From Bin5 sp965261695 (GTDB lineage Bacteria; Chloroflexota; Anaerolineae; Caldilineales; Caldilineaceae), in assembly GCA_965261695.1 (NCBI GenBank), contig OZ253474.1, forward strand, positions 3,348,001-3,412,000: DNA of 64,000 bases, in the 5' to 3' direction. The translations under genes and the position numbers were made by a program. The stretch's first letter is position 1, and the number at the start of each line of letters is the position of its first letter. The notes below the pieces were generated by a model, which made no database searches, was not told the DNA's origin, and saw only the letters and a list, made by a program, of their open reading frames with translations. Positions 17,589 to 28,314 of the stretch are shown piece by piece.

Positions 17589-18725
17589 ATGAAGATCACC
17601 GACGTCAAATTGCTCACGCTTGAGCATCCGAGCCTGACGCAGAGCAGACACCGGCTGGTGCAGGTGCCGGGGCTGCGGCGCATTCAGTATACGCACGGGG
17701 GCATCGTCACGAGCGAGCCGATGCAGCAGCATGTGTTGGAGGTGGAGACCGACGAGGGCATCACGGGCCGCATCGCGCCGACCTCGATTAACAAGGACCA
17801 GTTGGGGATCCTGAAGACCCATGTGGTCGGCGAAAGTCCGTTCGGGCGCGAGCGGCTCTTCCAGATGCTGCACAAGGGCACGCGCTGGGTCTACCAGGAG
17901 CCGGGCTGGTTCGGCGAGTTCGACAACTGCCTGTGGGACATCGCGGGCAAGGCGGCCGGTCTGCCCGTCCATGCGCTGATCGGACGCGTGCGGGCGCGCC
18001 TGCCCGTCTATCTCACGCGCGGGGATATGGACCTGCAGGGCTATCTGGACCACATCGAGGACGGGCGCGCTTTCGGCGTCCGCGCCTATAAGCTGCACTC
18101 GTACAAGGGCGGCAAGGCGGACATCCCCCTGCTGACGGCGGTGCGTGAGGCGGTCGGCGACGACTATGCGCTGATCAACGATCCGGTCTGCTCCTACGAC
18201 CTGCGCGAGGCGATCGAGGTGGGCAGGGCGATGGAGGAACTCGACTATATCTGGCTGGAAGAGCCGATGCACGAGCAGAAGATGAATCTGTACCAGGAGT
18301 TGTGCCGCACGCTGACCATCCCGGTGATGGCGACGGAGCGGCTGATGCACGACATGGACCTGACCGCGCAGTGGCTGCTCCAAGGCGCGACCGACCGGCT
18401 GCGGGCGCGGGCGACCTTTGGCCTGACGCAGGCGTTGAAGCTGGCCCACTTTGCCGAATTAAACGGCGCAAATGTGGAGTTCAACGGGCCGGGCGGCCTG
18501 TTCGGGCTGGTGCATGCGCATGTGGTCTGCTGCGTCGACAACACCGACTATTACGAGTTGCTCGGCCCGGCCACGCCGCGGCGCCTGCGCGCCGAAGGCG
18601 AGGAGTGGGGGCTGCTCAACGCCCCGCTGATCGAAGATGGCCATATCGCGCCGCCGGACGGCCCCGGCTGGGGCGCGGTCTGGGATGAGGAGCGGCTGCG
18701 TTCGCTTACCGTGGCGACCGATTGA
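17589..18725 (+). CDS. Mandelate racemase/muconate lactonizing enzyme family protein
   Basis: A 378-residue enolase-superfamily protein with AAGGA before the ATG. Capping domain about 1-130. Barrel elements: YKLHSYKGGKAD (about 172-183), NDPVCSYD (about 201), LEEPM (about 228) and MATERLMHDMD (about 253). The metal-binding strand ends differ from canonical MR members (NDP for DAN, ATER for GGEN), placing it in an outlying subgroup. It is the third member of this superfamily within 9 kb. Sequence does not give the substrate. Confidence 0.82.
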   Translation: MKITDVKLLTLEHPSLTQSRHRLVQVPGLRRIQYTHGGIVTSEPMQQHVLEVETDEGITGRIAPTSINKDQLGILKTHVVGESPFGRERLFQMLHKGTRWVYQEPGWFGEFDNCLWDIAGKAAGLPVHALIGRVRARLPVYLTRGDMDLQGYLDHIEDGRAFGVRAYKLHSYKGGKADIPLLTAVREAVGDDYALINDPVCSYDLREAIEVGRAMEELDYIWLEEPMHEQKMNLYQELCRTLTIPVMATERLMHDMDLTAQWLLQGATDRLRARATFGLTQALKLAHFAELNGANVEFNGPGGLFGLVHAHVVCCVDNTDYYELLGPATPRRLRAEGEEWGLLNAPLIEDGHIAPPDGPGWGAVWDEERLRSLTVATD

Positions 18726-18779
18726 GCGCATACAGGCGGAGAGATGCGGCGCAGTCGAACCGAATCCGAAAGTATCGAA

Positions 18780-19036
18780 TGCGCGAAAGAACCTATTTGA
18801 ACAGCAGGGCAAGCCAGAAGGGTTGGATCGTTCGTTTGACCTGCGCTTCTGGCAGGCTCAGACGCCTGCAGCGCAGGTCAACGCGGCTTGGGAACTGGTC
18901 GAGCATTACGCCAAGGTCAAGGGTCTTGACGTTCGCCAACTCGGACTTCAACGAACTGTTGAGAGGTATGGACGCCAACAGAGAGGTTCTTAATGTGAAG
19001 TATGCCCCTGCGTCACGGTCATTACAGGTGCAATGA
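18780..19036 (+). pseudogene. Relic of a small-protein/nucleotidyltransferase gene pair
   Basis: In one frame, up to the stop at 18993, the translation FDLRFWQAQTPAAQVNAAWE followed by LGLQRTVERYGRQQ resembles the C-terminus of a small conserved protein that usually overlaps a nucleotidyltransferase gene. In the next frame, DFNELLRGMDANREVLNVKYA (cut at 19036) resembles the degenerate start of such a nucleotidyltransferase (usual pattern DFxELLxxLNxxxVxYLVVGGYA). No good start codon or ribosome site is present for either. I read it as the remains of a two-gene cassette. Confidence 0.4.
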
Positions 19037-19058
19037 CACAACCTCGCCTGCATCCACA

Positions 19059-19952
19059 TCACCCGGACAGATGCGGCAGAACTGTCGCCGCGAACAGATA
19101 TGATCCCTCCACGCGCGGCAGGTCGGCGATGTTGACGGTGATGCGGCGCGCGCCCTGTTCGACGAGCCGCAGCAGGGCATCGGTCACCTGCGCGGGCGTC
19201 CCTTCAATCGTGCCCTCGTCGGAGGGCCGCACTTCCGGGTCATTTCTGAGCCGCTGCAACTCCCGCTCGGTGTCGGCGATCAGAACGCTGACGTGGGCCA
19301 CCTGTAGAATCTCGTCGTAGTCCCGCCCGACCGCGCGGCAGTGTTCCTGCAACACCGACTGCTTGTGGGCATACGTCTCCAGGTCGGGGCAGACGTAGTT
19401 CCACCAGTCGGCGTGCTCCGCCACCACCCGCAGCAGATACTTCTCGCCGCCGCCGCCGACCATGATTGGCGGGACGGGTTCCGGTTTCGGCTCGCAGTAG
19501 GCGTTCTCCATTTGGTAATGCTTGCCTGCGAAATTGACCGGTGTATCGGTCCACATCGCCCGCAAAATCTGGATCGCCTCGGCCAGTTGCTCGATGCGGG
19601 TGCGCGCGCTGGGAAACGGCCAGCCGTAGCCGCGGTACTCCTCCTCATTCCAGCCGGCCCCGATCCCGATCACCAGGCGCCCGCCGGAGAAGGCCTGGGC
19701 GGTCGCGGCCATTTTGGCCAGATGCGCGGGGTTGCGAAAACTGTTGCACAGCACGTCGTGGCCCACGAGCTTGTCCGGGTAGCGGGCCAGCGCGTAGACG
19801 GCCAATGTCCAGCCCTCGGCCACATCGTGCCCGTTGTACTGGACATGATCGGGAAACCAGAGCGAGTCGAATGGATGGATAATCTGATCGAGATAGGGGA
19901 AAAGCTCGGCTACGTGGCGGGACCAGGTGTTGAGGCCCACAGGGATATGCAT
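19059..19952 (-). CDS. LLM-class (luciferase-like) F420- or flavin-dependent oxidoreductase
   Basis: A 297-residue luciferase-like monooxygenase-fold enzyme. The open frame runs to 20453, but the start at 19952 has AGGAGG five bases upstream and begins MHIPVGLNTWSRHV as in the family. Motifs: DSLWFPDHVQYN, HDVLCNSFRNPAHLAKMAAT, SGGRLVIGIGAGWNEEEY and PPIMVGGGGEKYLLRVVAEH, all typical of the F420-dependent LLM branch. It would transfer hydride between F420H2 or FMNH2 and an unknown substrate. It diverges from the cupin gene at 20220. Confidence 0.88.
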   Translation of the reverse strand: MHIPVGLNTWSRHVAELFPYLDQIIHPFDSLWFPDHVQYNGHDVAEGWTLAVYALARYPDKLVGHDVLCNSFRNPAHLAKMAATAQAFSGGRLVIGIGAGWNEEEYRGYGWPFPSARTRIEQLAEAIQILRAMWTDTPVNFAGKHYQMENAYCEPKPEPVPPIMVGGGGEKYLLRVVAEHADWWNYVCPDLETYAHKQSVLQEHCRAVGRDYDEILQVAHVSVLIADTERELQRLRNDPEVRPSDEGTIEGTPAQVTDALLRLVEQGARRITVNIADLPRVEGSYLFAATVLPHLSG

Positions 19953-20219
19953 ACTGACCTCCTCAGAGATGGCGCGGGCTGTACCGATGCGGCAAAAGGC
20001 GCGCGCTGGCGCGGACGAATTGTTTACTGCCGACAGATTTCGCGGCCAGTCGGCTTGTATTTCGCTTTCTGTTCCACCACAATCATACCAGAGGAGACGC
20101 CAACATGCCGTAGCCGTGTCAGCGCGGCGCGGCAAGTGAACGTCTTCTTCTTCCACAGCGCAAGGGTTCACCTGTCCGACAGGCCCTGGCGCGCTCAGCC
20201 CAGCACAGGAGAGAAGCCG

Positions 20220-20789
20220 ATGACCTTTGAAGTGTATGATTTCCGTGATGTGAACAAGAACGTACTGGTGACGCCGCATATCCGGGCGCGACTCTATCAG
20301 ATGGAGCCGGGGCAGGTCGACCGCCGCCACAGCCACGATCTGGGCCATGAGGTCTTCCTCATTCTGGAGGGCAGGGCCGAATTCATGATCGCCGGCCATG
20401 TCGAAGTGTTGGAAGCGGGGCAGATGTGCATTGCCCTGGCCGACGAGATCCATCAGGTGCGCAATCTGCTACCGGACAGACGAACGGTTATGTTCCTGTC
20501 GGTGACGCCCCATATCCAGCCGACGCATACCGGACGCGACGCCGACGGCTGCGCGCATCCGCCTGCGTTTCGCGCCAACAGCTTCTATGATGACGTGGAC
20601 GACACGGGGCCGATCGCTGAACTGTTGGATGCGTTCGTGAGCGGCGCGGACGCCCTCGCCGACGAGGCCCGGCAGGCCGCCGACAGGCACGCGCAACAGG
20701 CCGAAGCGTGGCGCAAGGCGCCGCGAGCGAGAAGCGGGATGCAGCCGTGGCCGCGCGCAATGCCATGTGGGATGCGGTCTACAGTCTGA
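20220..20789 (+). CDS. Cupin-domain protein, C-terminus probably frameshifted
   Basis: A small cupin. The start at 20220 follows AGGAGAGAAG and begins MTFEVYDFRDVNKNVLVTP. The beta-barrel metal motif is visible: RRHSHDLGHEVFLILEG (His-x-His...Glu) and a second motif LADEIHQVRNLL. After about 20716 the annotated frame becomes Arg/Pro-rich noise, whereas the neighbouring frame continues sensibly (ARNAMWDAVYSLNSKLF) to a stop at 20867-20869. One missing base at the AAGGCG stretch explains this, so the native protein probably had about 216 residues. Function unknown; it may bind or isomerise a small metabolite related to the nearby sugar-acid genes. Confidence 0.75.
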   Translation: MTFEVYDFRDVNKNVLVTPHIRARLYQMEPGQVDRRHSHDLGHEVFLILEGRAEFMIAGHVEVLEAGQMCIALADEIHQVRNLLPDRRTVMFLSVTPHIQPTHTGRDADGCAHPPAFRANSFYDDVDDTGPIAELLDAFVSGADALADEARQAADRHAQQAEAWRKAPRARSGMQPWPRAMPCGMRSTV

Positions 20790-20914
20790 ACAGCAAGCTC
20801 TTCAGTCTGGACGCCGTTTGGAACAAACTGGCGCCGAGGGCGGACGAAACGGCAGTGGCTAGTGGCTAGTGGTCTGTGACCAGTAACTGTCCTTGATTAC
20901 TAACAGCCGAGGCT

Positions 20915-21512
20915 TCATTGACCATTGTGTCTTGCTGCCTGGTTGACCTCTGCGATCACTTCACCGGCTTCAGCCGTGTCGTGCTCAGCGCAAAACAGGG
21001 CATCCTCCAGCAGGAAGGCGCAGTCGGCATAGAAGCGGATGCGTTCCCAACAGAGATCGATGAGGGGATAGGCGCGTGCGCAACGCCTCAGGAACGGTTC
21101 GCCGTAGGAGATGTACAGCCCGGCAAAGTTTATCGCGTGGTCGCCGACGCCGGCGTCGGCCGAAGTCGATGATCCCCATGACCCGCTGCTGCCCCGCACT
21201 GTAGAGGATGTTGCTGGTTCCGAAATCCCCGTGGCGCAGAACGTTGGCGAAGGCGAAGTGATCAGCGTTCTCAAGAAAAGGGACGAACTGCCGCGTCGTC
21301 CACCTGCGGGCGGACGACGTTCGGAACGGCCTGCTCGCGACGCAGCGCGGCGATGCTCTGTGGCTATTTTGGGAAGCGAAAGAGCAGTTCGTGGTTGACC
21401 AGGAGCAGGTCATTGTTCTGCCCGGATCGATAGAGCGCGCCGTTTGCAGCGCCAGTTCAGGACAGGCGGCCGCGATGCTCTCCAGATACTGTAGCCGCTT
21501 GTCCGCCATGAT
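20915..21512 (-). pseudogene. Aminoglycoside-phosphotransferase-family kinase, decayed
   Basis: On the minus strand, pieces of one APH/choline-kinase-like protein are spread over frames. Near the 5' end: NNDLLLVNHELLFRFPK, the N-lobe strand, in a different frame from the preceding MADKRLQYLESIAAA and closed by a stop. Then VLRHGDFGTSNILY and VMGIIDFG, the catalytic loop and metal-binding DFG. After another shift: GDHAINFAGLYISYGEPF and RIRFYADCAFL. At least three disruptions separate the parts, so no active enzyme can be made. Neighbouring genes show no related function. Confidence 0.7.
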
Positions 21513-21556
21513 CGCGCCGGAAATCCTTGCGTGCTATTTGGCCCCAATTGCTGCCG

Positions 21557-23647
<2,091 letters not shown>

Positions 23648-23870
23648 GGTGAGTCCCTTTGGCGCGGCTGCGCCGTTGCCTAGGAGTGGGCGGGTGACTG
23701 CAATTATAGCGAATGGCTGGTGCCGCGTCGAATCGGACCGGGGCGGAGGGGTGCAGCCCGGAATGGGGGTGAGGTCTGAAAGGGGGGCGACCCGGCGATG
23801 AGGGAGGGGAAACGGAAGGGGCATAGGGAGTTCAATGATTACGAATTTATGATGCAGGCGCCCCGCCGCG
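23648..23870 (+). other. Upstream region of the DUF255 gene
   Basis: No gene seen. The region should hold the promoter of the minus-strand DUF255 gene; I could not assign one with confidence. Confidence 0.3.
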
Positions 23871-24000
23871 CTCGTATAAGCGACTACGTGCGTTCACGGG
23901 CGATTACGTGCGTACACGAGTGTTTACGTGTGTTTACGTGCATACGCGAGCGACTACATGCGTTCACAAGCGATTGTGTGCGTCCACGAGCGTTTACCCC
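23871..24000 (+). repeat. Thirteen-unit 10-bp periodic repeat
   Basis: A run of imperfect 10-bp units in exact register, consensus about CGNTTACGTG alternating with CGTNCACGAG: CGACTACGTG, CGTTCACGGG, CGATTACGTG, CGTACACGAG, TGTTTACGTG and so on. ACGTG or CACGNG cores recur every 10 bp, close to one helical turn. The frame 23798-24013 reads through it but is a by-product of the repeat. Confidence 0.85.
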
Positions 24001-24269
24001 AAAATTTTTCTAAAAGTGAGTATCAATTCGTGGACGGTTGACGTTCGGGAGGCTGATGGCGTGACAGGAGCAGGTCATGTATGCGTGCCGGAGGAGAAAG
24101 CAGAACTCGTCAGCCTGGCAATGGCGTGCGGGGTCCTAAAGTAGGATATATTATTTAATTGTAAAACGAAATGTTCCGATTGAATGGGGGGCGCGTGACA
24201 CGACTCTCCCTGTCAGATGCGCCGCCATCTTGGGATGCACACGCGGCAGCGGCATCGTCTTGAATCGTG
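24001..24269 (+). other. Intergenic DNA upstream of the peptide ABC operon promoter
   Basis: No gene seen. It holds a short AT-rich stretch around 24144-24172 (ATATATTATTTAATTG) about 100 bp upstream of the -35 box at 24270; this could act as an UP-like or regulatory segment. Confidence 0.3.
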
Positions 24270-24298
24270 TTGACAGCTATAGACGGGGGTGCTACTAT
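24270..24298 (+). promoter_or_regulatory. Sigma-70 promoter of the oligopeptide ABC operon
   Basis: Perfect -35 TTGACA (24270-24275), 17-bp spacer, -10 TACTAT (24293-24298). Transcription would start near 24305, leaving a leader of about 200 nt before the ATG at 24503. The leader could hold regulatory structure, but I see no known riboswitch. Confidence 0.75.
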
Positions 24299-24502
24299 GC
24301 TGCTATCCCCTTAGGTTATATCATGCAGGAATTGCGTCTGCCTCTCCAAGTGGTTGGCAGACGTTGTTGCCATTGGTGAAAGAGATACGGTCAACGGTAT
24401 GGTGTTGGCAACCGCTTTCGGCCCGGGATTTCCGGTGGCTGCGCGACGGATTACTGTCCATCGAACACTCGTAAAAAGCTTATTAAAAAAGGAGATAACC
24501 GT

Positions 24503-27070
24503 ATGAGAACAAAACGATTTTCACTACTTGCGATCCTGCTGATCGCCGTGCTGCTCTTTGCAGCCTGCAGCCCAGCCGCTCCAACCGAGATGGCCGAGGA
24601 AACTGAGGCGCCAGCGCAGGAGGAACAGGCTGCCGAGGAGGAGATGAAGGAGGAGACGGCCGCGGAGGAAGAGGAGACGGCTGAAGAAGCGCCCGCGATG
24701 ATGAGCGAACGTACCGGCGCCTGGGTCGATGAAGTCATCGCCGTCGAAGAGCCCTCCGCTGCCGCGGCCATGACCCGCATGGATAGCGAGGAACTCGACG
24801 CCTACGCGTTCTCCATCAGCGATGCCGAGGTCTTTTCCCTGGTGCAGGGCATGGATAGTCTGACCTATTCCAACTCCTTCGGCGTCTACGCAGAGTTGAC
24901 CTTCAACCCCGCCGGGCCGGTCTTCGACGGTACCGGCAAACTCAACCCCTTTGCCGTGCCGCGCATCCGCGAGGCCATGAACTACCTGGTTGACCGCGAT
25001 TTCATCTCCCAGGAAATCTATGGTGGCCTGGCCTCCCCCCGCTACATGGCAATTACCAACGCCTTCCCCGACTATGCCCGCCTGGTTGATATCGTGCGCC
25101 AGCTGGAATTGGAGTATGCGCACAACCCGGACACGGCGGCCGAGATCATCAACGAGGAGATGGAGGCGCTTGGCGCCGAGATGGTCGACGGCGTCTGGCA
25201 TTACGAGGACGAGCCGGTCGAGGTCATCTTCCTTATCCGCACCGAAGATGAACGTAAGGAGATCGGCGACTACGTATCTACAATGCTCGAGGACTTGGGC
25301 TTTGACGTCAACCGTGACTATAAGACCGCCTCGGAGGCCTCACCAATCTGGATCGGCACCGATCCCCATGAAGGCCAGTTCCACATCTACACCGGCGGCT
25401 GGATAACAACCGCCATCAGCCGCGATCAGGCTGGCAACTTCGACTTCTTCTATACAAACCGCGGCCTGCCCTTCCCACTGTGGCAGGCATACACGCCTTC
25501 GGAAGAGTTCGACGCCATGTCTGAAAAACTGGACCTGCGCGATTTCACGACTATGGACGAGCGCCGTGAACTCTTCGCCGACGTTCTCGCCCTCTCCATG
25601 CAGGACTCGGTGCGCGTCTGGTTGGTTAACCAACTGGGCTTTACCGCCTACAGAAACGATATCTCTGTTTCAACAGATCTGGCCGGTGGCCTGAACGGCG
25701 CCCGCTTGTGGCCCTATACCCTGCGGCGCACGGGCGAAGAGGGCGGCACCCTCACCATCGCCATGCCCAGCATGTTGCCTGAACCTTGGAATCCTGTCGC
25801 CGGCACCAACTGGATCTACGATACGATGCTGATCCGCTCGACCCAGGATTTGGGCACGATGCCGGATCCGTTCACCGGTTTGCAGTGGCCGCAACGGATC
25901 GAGCGAGCGGAAGTAACGGTCAAGGAAGGGTTGCCTGTCGGCAGCACGCACGATTGGGTTGACCTGACATTCGCCGAGCAGATCGACGTACCGGAGGATG
26001 CCTTGCTCGATTGGGACGCCGTAGAGCAGCAGTTCATCACCGTGGGCGACCTCCATCCCGACGGGCTGACCGCGAATATCAAGAGTGTCGTCTATTATCC
26101 GGGCGATCTCTATGACCTGACCTGGCACGACGGCAGCCAGCTCGCTCTTGCCGACATCGTGCTCGACATGATCTTGACCTTCGATCTGGCCAAAGAGGAG
26201 AGCGCCGTATTCGACGAGGCCCAGCTGCCAAGTCTCAACAACTTCCAGAGCCATTTCAGGGGCTATCGGATCGTGCAGGCGGATCCGCTGATCGTCGAGT
26301 ATTACAGTGACCAGTACACCCTCGACGCCGAGCTGAACGTGGCCACATTCTTCCCCAGCACGCCGTGGCATTCGATGGCGTTAGGGCTGCTGGCTGAGGC
26401 TGCCGGCGACCTGGCCTTCTCTTCGGACAAGGCGGATGCCAACGAAGTGGAGTGGATGAGCTACATCGCCGGGCCAAGCATGGAGATTCTGGCAGGCCAT
26501 CTCGAAGAGGCCACCGCTGGTGGACATATCCCCTACGCCTCGACACTGGGCGACTACATCAGCGCAGATGACGCTGCTGCCCGCTGGGTAAACCTGAGCG
26601 CGTGGCACGAAGACAAGGGGCACTTCTGGGTTGGCCTTGGGCCGTTCTACCTGGAGAAGGCGTTCACGACCGAGAAGACAGTCCAGTTGGTGCGCAACGA
26701 AAACTTCCTCGATCCTTCCAGTAAGTGGGAAGGGTTCGACACACCCATGATCGCCGAAGTCTCGATCGACGGGCCGGCCCGCGTTGCCGCCGGCGATGAG
26801 GTGACATTCGACGTGCTGATAGACTTTGGCGGCGACGCCTACGCGATAGCCGATATCGACGAAGTGAAGTATCTGGTCTTTGACGCCCTTGGCGAACTGG
26901 CCCTGACCGGCACCGCCGAAGCGGTGGAGGATGGTCTCTGGCAGATCACCCTCAGCGCCGAAGATACGGCCGGTCTTGAGTCCGGCGCCAATAAGCTGGA
27001 GGTGGCGGTAGCGCCGCTGCGGGTGAGCATCCCCACCTTCTCGTCCGTGGAGTTTGTAACCACGAACTGA
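24503..27070 (+). CDS. Oligopeptide-type ABC transporter substrate-binding lipoprotein (family 5)
   Basis: An 855-residue solute-binding lipoprotein. Lipobox LFAAC puts the lipidated Cys at residue 22. A strongly acidic Glu/Ala linker (about 29-65) then leads into a family 5 (OppA/DppA-like) domain, longer than the usual 500-600 residues. Recognisable parts: NPFAVPRIREAMNYLVDRDF and ISQEIYGGLASP, and a second half with DIVLDMILTFDLAKEESAVF. A C-terminal beta-sandwich-like region (about 750-855, VSIDGPARVAAGDEVTFDV) is additional. AAAAAAGGAGAT precedes the ATG. It is the first gene of the operon with two permeases and two ATPases. Peptides are the default guess for the ligand; sugars or other solutes are possible. 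Confidence 0.88.
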   Translation: MRTKRFSLLAILLIAVLLFAACSPAAPTEMAEETEAPAQEEQAAEEEMKEETAAEEEETAEEAPAMMSERTGAWVDEVIAVEEPSAAAAMTRMDSEELDAYAFSISDAEVFSLVQGMDSLTYSNSFGVYAELTFNPAGPVFDGTGKLNPFAVPRIREAMNYLVDRDFISQEIYGGLASPRYMAITNAFPDYARLVDIVRQLELEYAHNPDTAAEIINEEMEALGAEMVDGVWHYEDEPVEVIFLIRTEDERKEIGDYVSTMLEDLGFDVNRDYKTASEASPIWIGTDPHEGQFHIYTGGWITTAISRDQAGNFDFFYTNRGLPFPLWQAYTPSEEFDAMSEKLDLRDFTTMDERRELFADVLALSMQDSVRVWLVNQLGFTAYRNDISVSTDLAGGLNGARLWPYTLRRTGEEGGTLTIAMPSMLPEPWNPVAGTNWIYDTMLIRSTQDLGTMPDPFTGLQWPQRIERAEVTVKEGLPVGSTHDWVDLTFAEQIDVPEDALLDWDAVEQQFITVGDLHPDGLTANIKSVVYYPGDLYDLTWHDGSQLALADIVLDMILTFDLAKEESAVFDEAQLPSLNNFQSHFRGYRIVQADPLIVEYYSDQYTLDAELNVATFFPSTPWHSMALGLLAEAAGDLAFSSDKADANEVEWMSYIAGPSMEILAGHLEEATAGGHIPYASTLGDYISADDAAARWVNLSAWHEDKGHFWVGLGPFYLEKAFTTEKTVQLVRNENFLDPSSKWEGFDTPMIAEVSIDGPARVAAGDEVTFDVLIDFGGDAYAIADIDEVKYLVFDALGELALTGTAEAVEDGLWQITLSAEDTAGLESGANKLEVAVAPLRVSIPTFSSVEFVTTN

Positions 27071-27096
27071 CAACAGAGAAGTGAGAAATAAGGAGT

Positions 27097-27139
27097 GACG
27101 GGTGACGAGTGAGAAACAGCTTCTCACTCGTCACCCGTC
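27097..27139 (+). terminator. Strong intercistronic hairpin after the binding-protein gene
   Basis: A perfect 19-bp stem (27097-27115 with 27121-27139) and the 5-nt loop ACAGC, 26 nt after the stop codon. No U-tract. Such a stem commonly protects an abundant binding-protein message and lowers expression of the permease genes behind it. Confidence 0.65.
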
Positions 27140-27171
27140 TTCACTCTCTCCTGAACCTGCGAGGACAGGCT

Positions 27172-28314
27172 ATGACGGAAGCCGCTCTGCCCCCTCAACC
27201 CGGCGCCGGAAGCGCCGGAATCCCTCAGACGCAAAGCGCGCTCACGCGGGTCGTGCAGTACACTGCGCTGCGTATGATTGCGCTATTCTTCACCGTCGTA
27301 ATCGGCGTTTATCTGGCGATTCTGGTCGCCAATATGGGTGGCCATGTGGACGAAATTCGCAGAGGCTACATTCGCGAGACGGTGGCGATCTCCTCGGGGT
27401 TTGATCCGGAGCTCAAAAACATGACCGCCGAAGAACGTCGCGAACATATCGGAAAGTTGATTGCCTTGCAGGAGAAGCGGATGGGACTTGACCAACCCTT
27501 CCTCCTTCGCAGCTTCCGCTTTCTATGGGGGGCCATGACGCTGAACCTGGGGTGGGCCGACAATCTGTCCAGCGACAGCGGCTCGCGGCAGGTCCGCCTG
27601 ATCATTTTGGAGCGCTTGCCGGCCACCCTGCTTCTCTTCTCGACTTCATTTTTCTTGCTTTTCTTTGTGGGAATCTTCGTTGCGCTCTATCTTTCTCGCA
27701 ACTATGGCAGCCTGCTCGATCGGGTCATCGTTGGCTTGGCTCCGACATCCGCTGCCCCCAGTTGGTTTTACGGCCTGTTTTTCATTCTGGTCTTTGCCGC
27801 CCTTTTCGGCTGGTTTCCATTTGGAGGCCTGGTCTCCGCGCCCCCGCCCAAATCGATCGTCAACTACTCCCTGAGCGTTCTCAATCACATGATACTGCCG
27901 GTAAGCTCCATATTTATCAGCGCCGTCTTCCTGGGCATCTACTCCTGGCGCACCTTCTTCCTCATCTTTTCAAACGAAGACTATGTCGACATGGCCCGCG
28001 CCAAAGGTTTGTCCGACCGGGTGATAGAGCGGCGCTACATAATGCGGCCGACGCTGCCCACGATCGTGACCGGCTTGGCACTTTCAATCATAAGCCTCTG
28101 GTTTGGCTCAATTGTGCTTGAGACGATTTTCAACTGGCCGGGATTGGGCCGTCTGTTTTTTCAGGCGGCAAACATCTTTGAGACGTCGGTGATCGTAGGC
28201 TCTACCGTCATCTATGCTTACCTGCTCGGCATTACCGTCTTTTTCCTCGATATCGTCTATGCCCTCATAGACCCCCGCGTCAAGGTTGGCGGCAATCAAG
28301 GGGGGCAGGTATGA
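27172..28314 (+). CDS. ABC transporter permease (DppB/OppB type)
   Basis: A 380-residue BPD_transp_1 permease. I choose the ATG at 27172 (after GAGGACAGG) because the frame upstream to 27109 is encoded by the hairpin arm. Hydrophobic segments are at about 32-55 and across the C-terminal half. The EAA-loop region reads YVDMARAKGLSDRVIERRYI (about 270), and the end SLWFGSIVLETIFNWPGLGR matches DppB permeases. The long periplasmic loop after helix 1 (about 56-130) contains LGLDQPF-like family features. It overlaps the next permease by four bases (ATGA). Confidence 0.9.
   Translation: MTEAALPPQPGAGSAGIPQTQSALTRVVQYTALRMIALFFTVVIGVYLAILVANMGGHVDEIRRGYIRETVAISSGFDPELKNMTAEERREHIGKLIALQEKRMGLDQPFLLRSFRFLWGAMTLNLGWADNLSSDSGSRQVRLIILERLPATLLLFSTSFFLLFFVGIFVALYLSRNYGSLLDRVIVGLAPTSAAPSWFYGLFFILVFAALFGWFPFGGLVSAPPPKSIVNYSLSVLNHMILPVSSIFISAVFLGIYSWRTFFLIFSNEDYVDMARAKGLSDRVIERRYIMRPTLPTIVTGLALSIISLWFGSIVLETIFNWPGLGRLFFQAANIFETSVIVGSTVIYAYLLGITVFFLDIVYALIDPRVKVGGNQGGQV

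Noticed and set aside
19341..20219. Upstream extension of the cupin frame
   Set aside because: It is antisense to the LLM gene; the cupin has its own ribosome site and start at 20220.
19953..20453. N-terminal extension of the LLM oxidoreductase
   Set aside because: No homology, antisense to the cupin gene, and a perfect AGGAGG site precedes the start at 19952.
23798..24013. 71-codon ORF across the 10-bp repeat
   Set aside because: Its sequence is dictated by the repeat and it has no ribosome site or homology.
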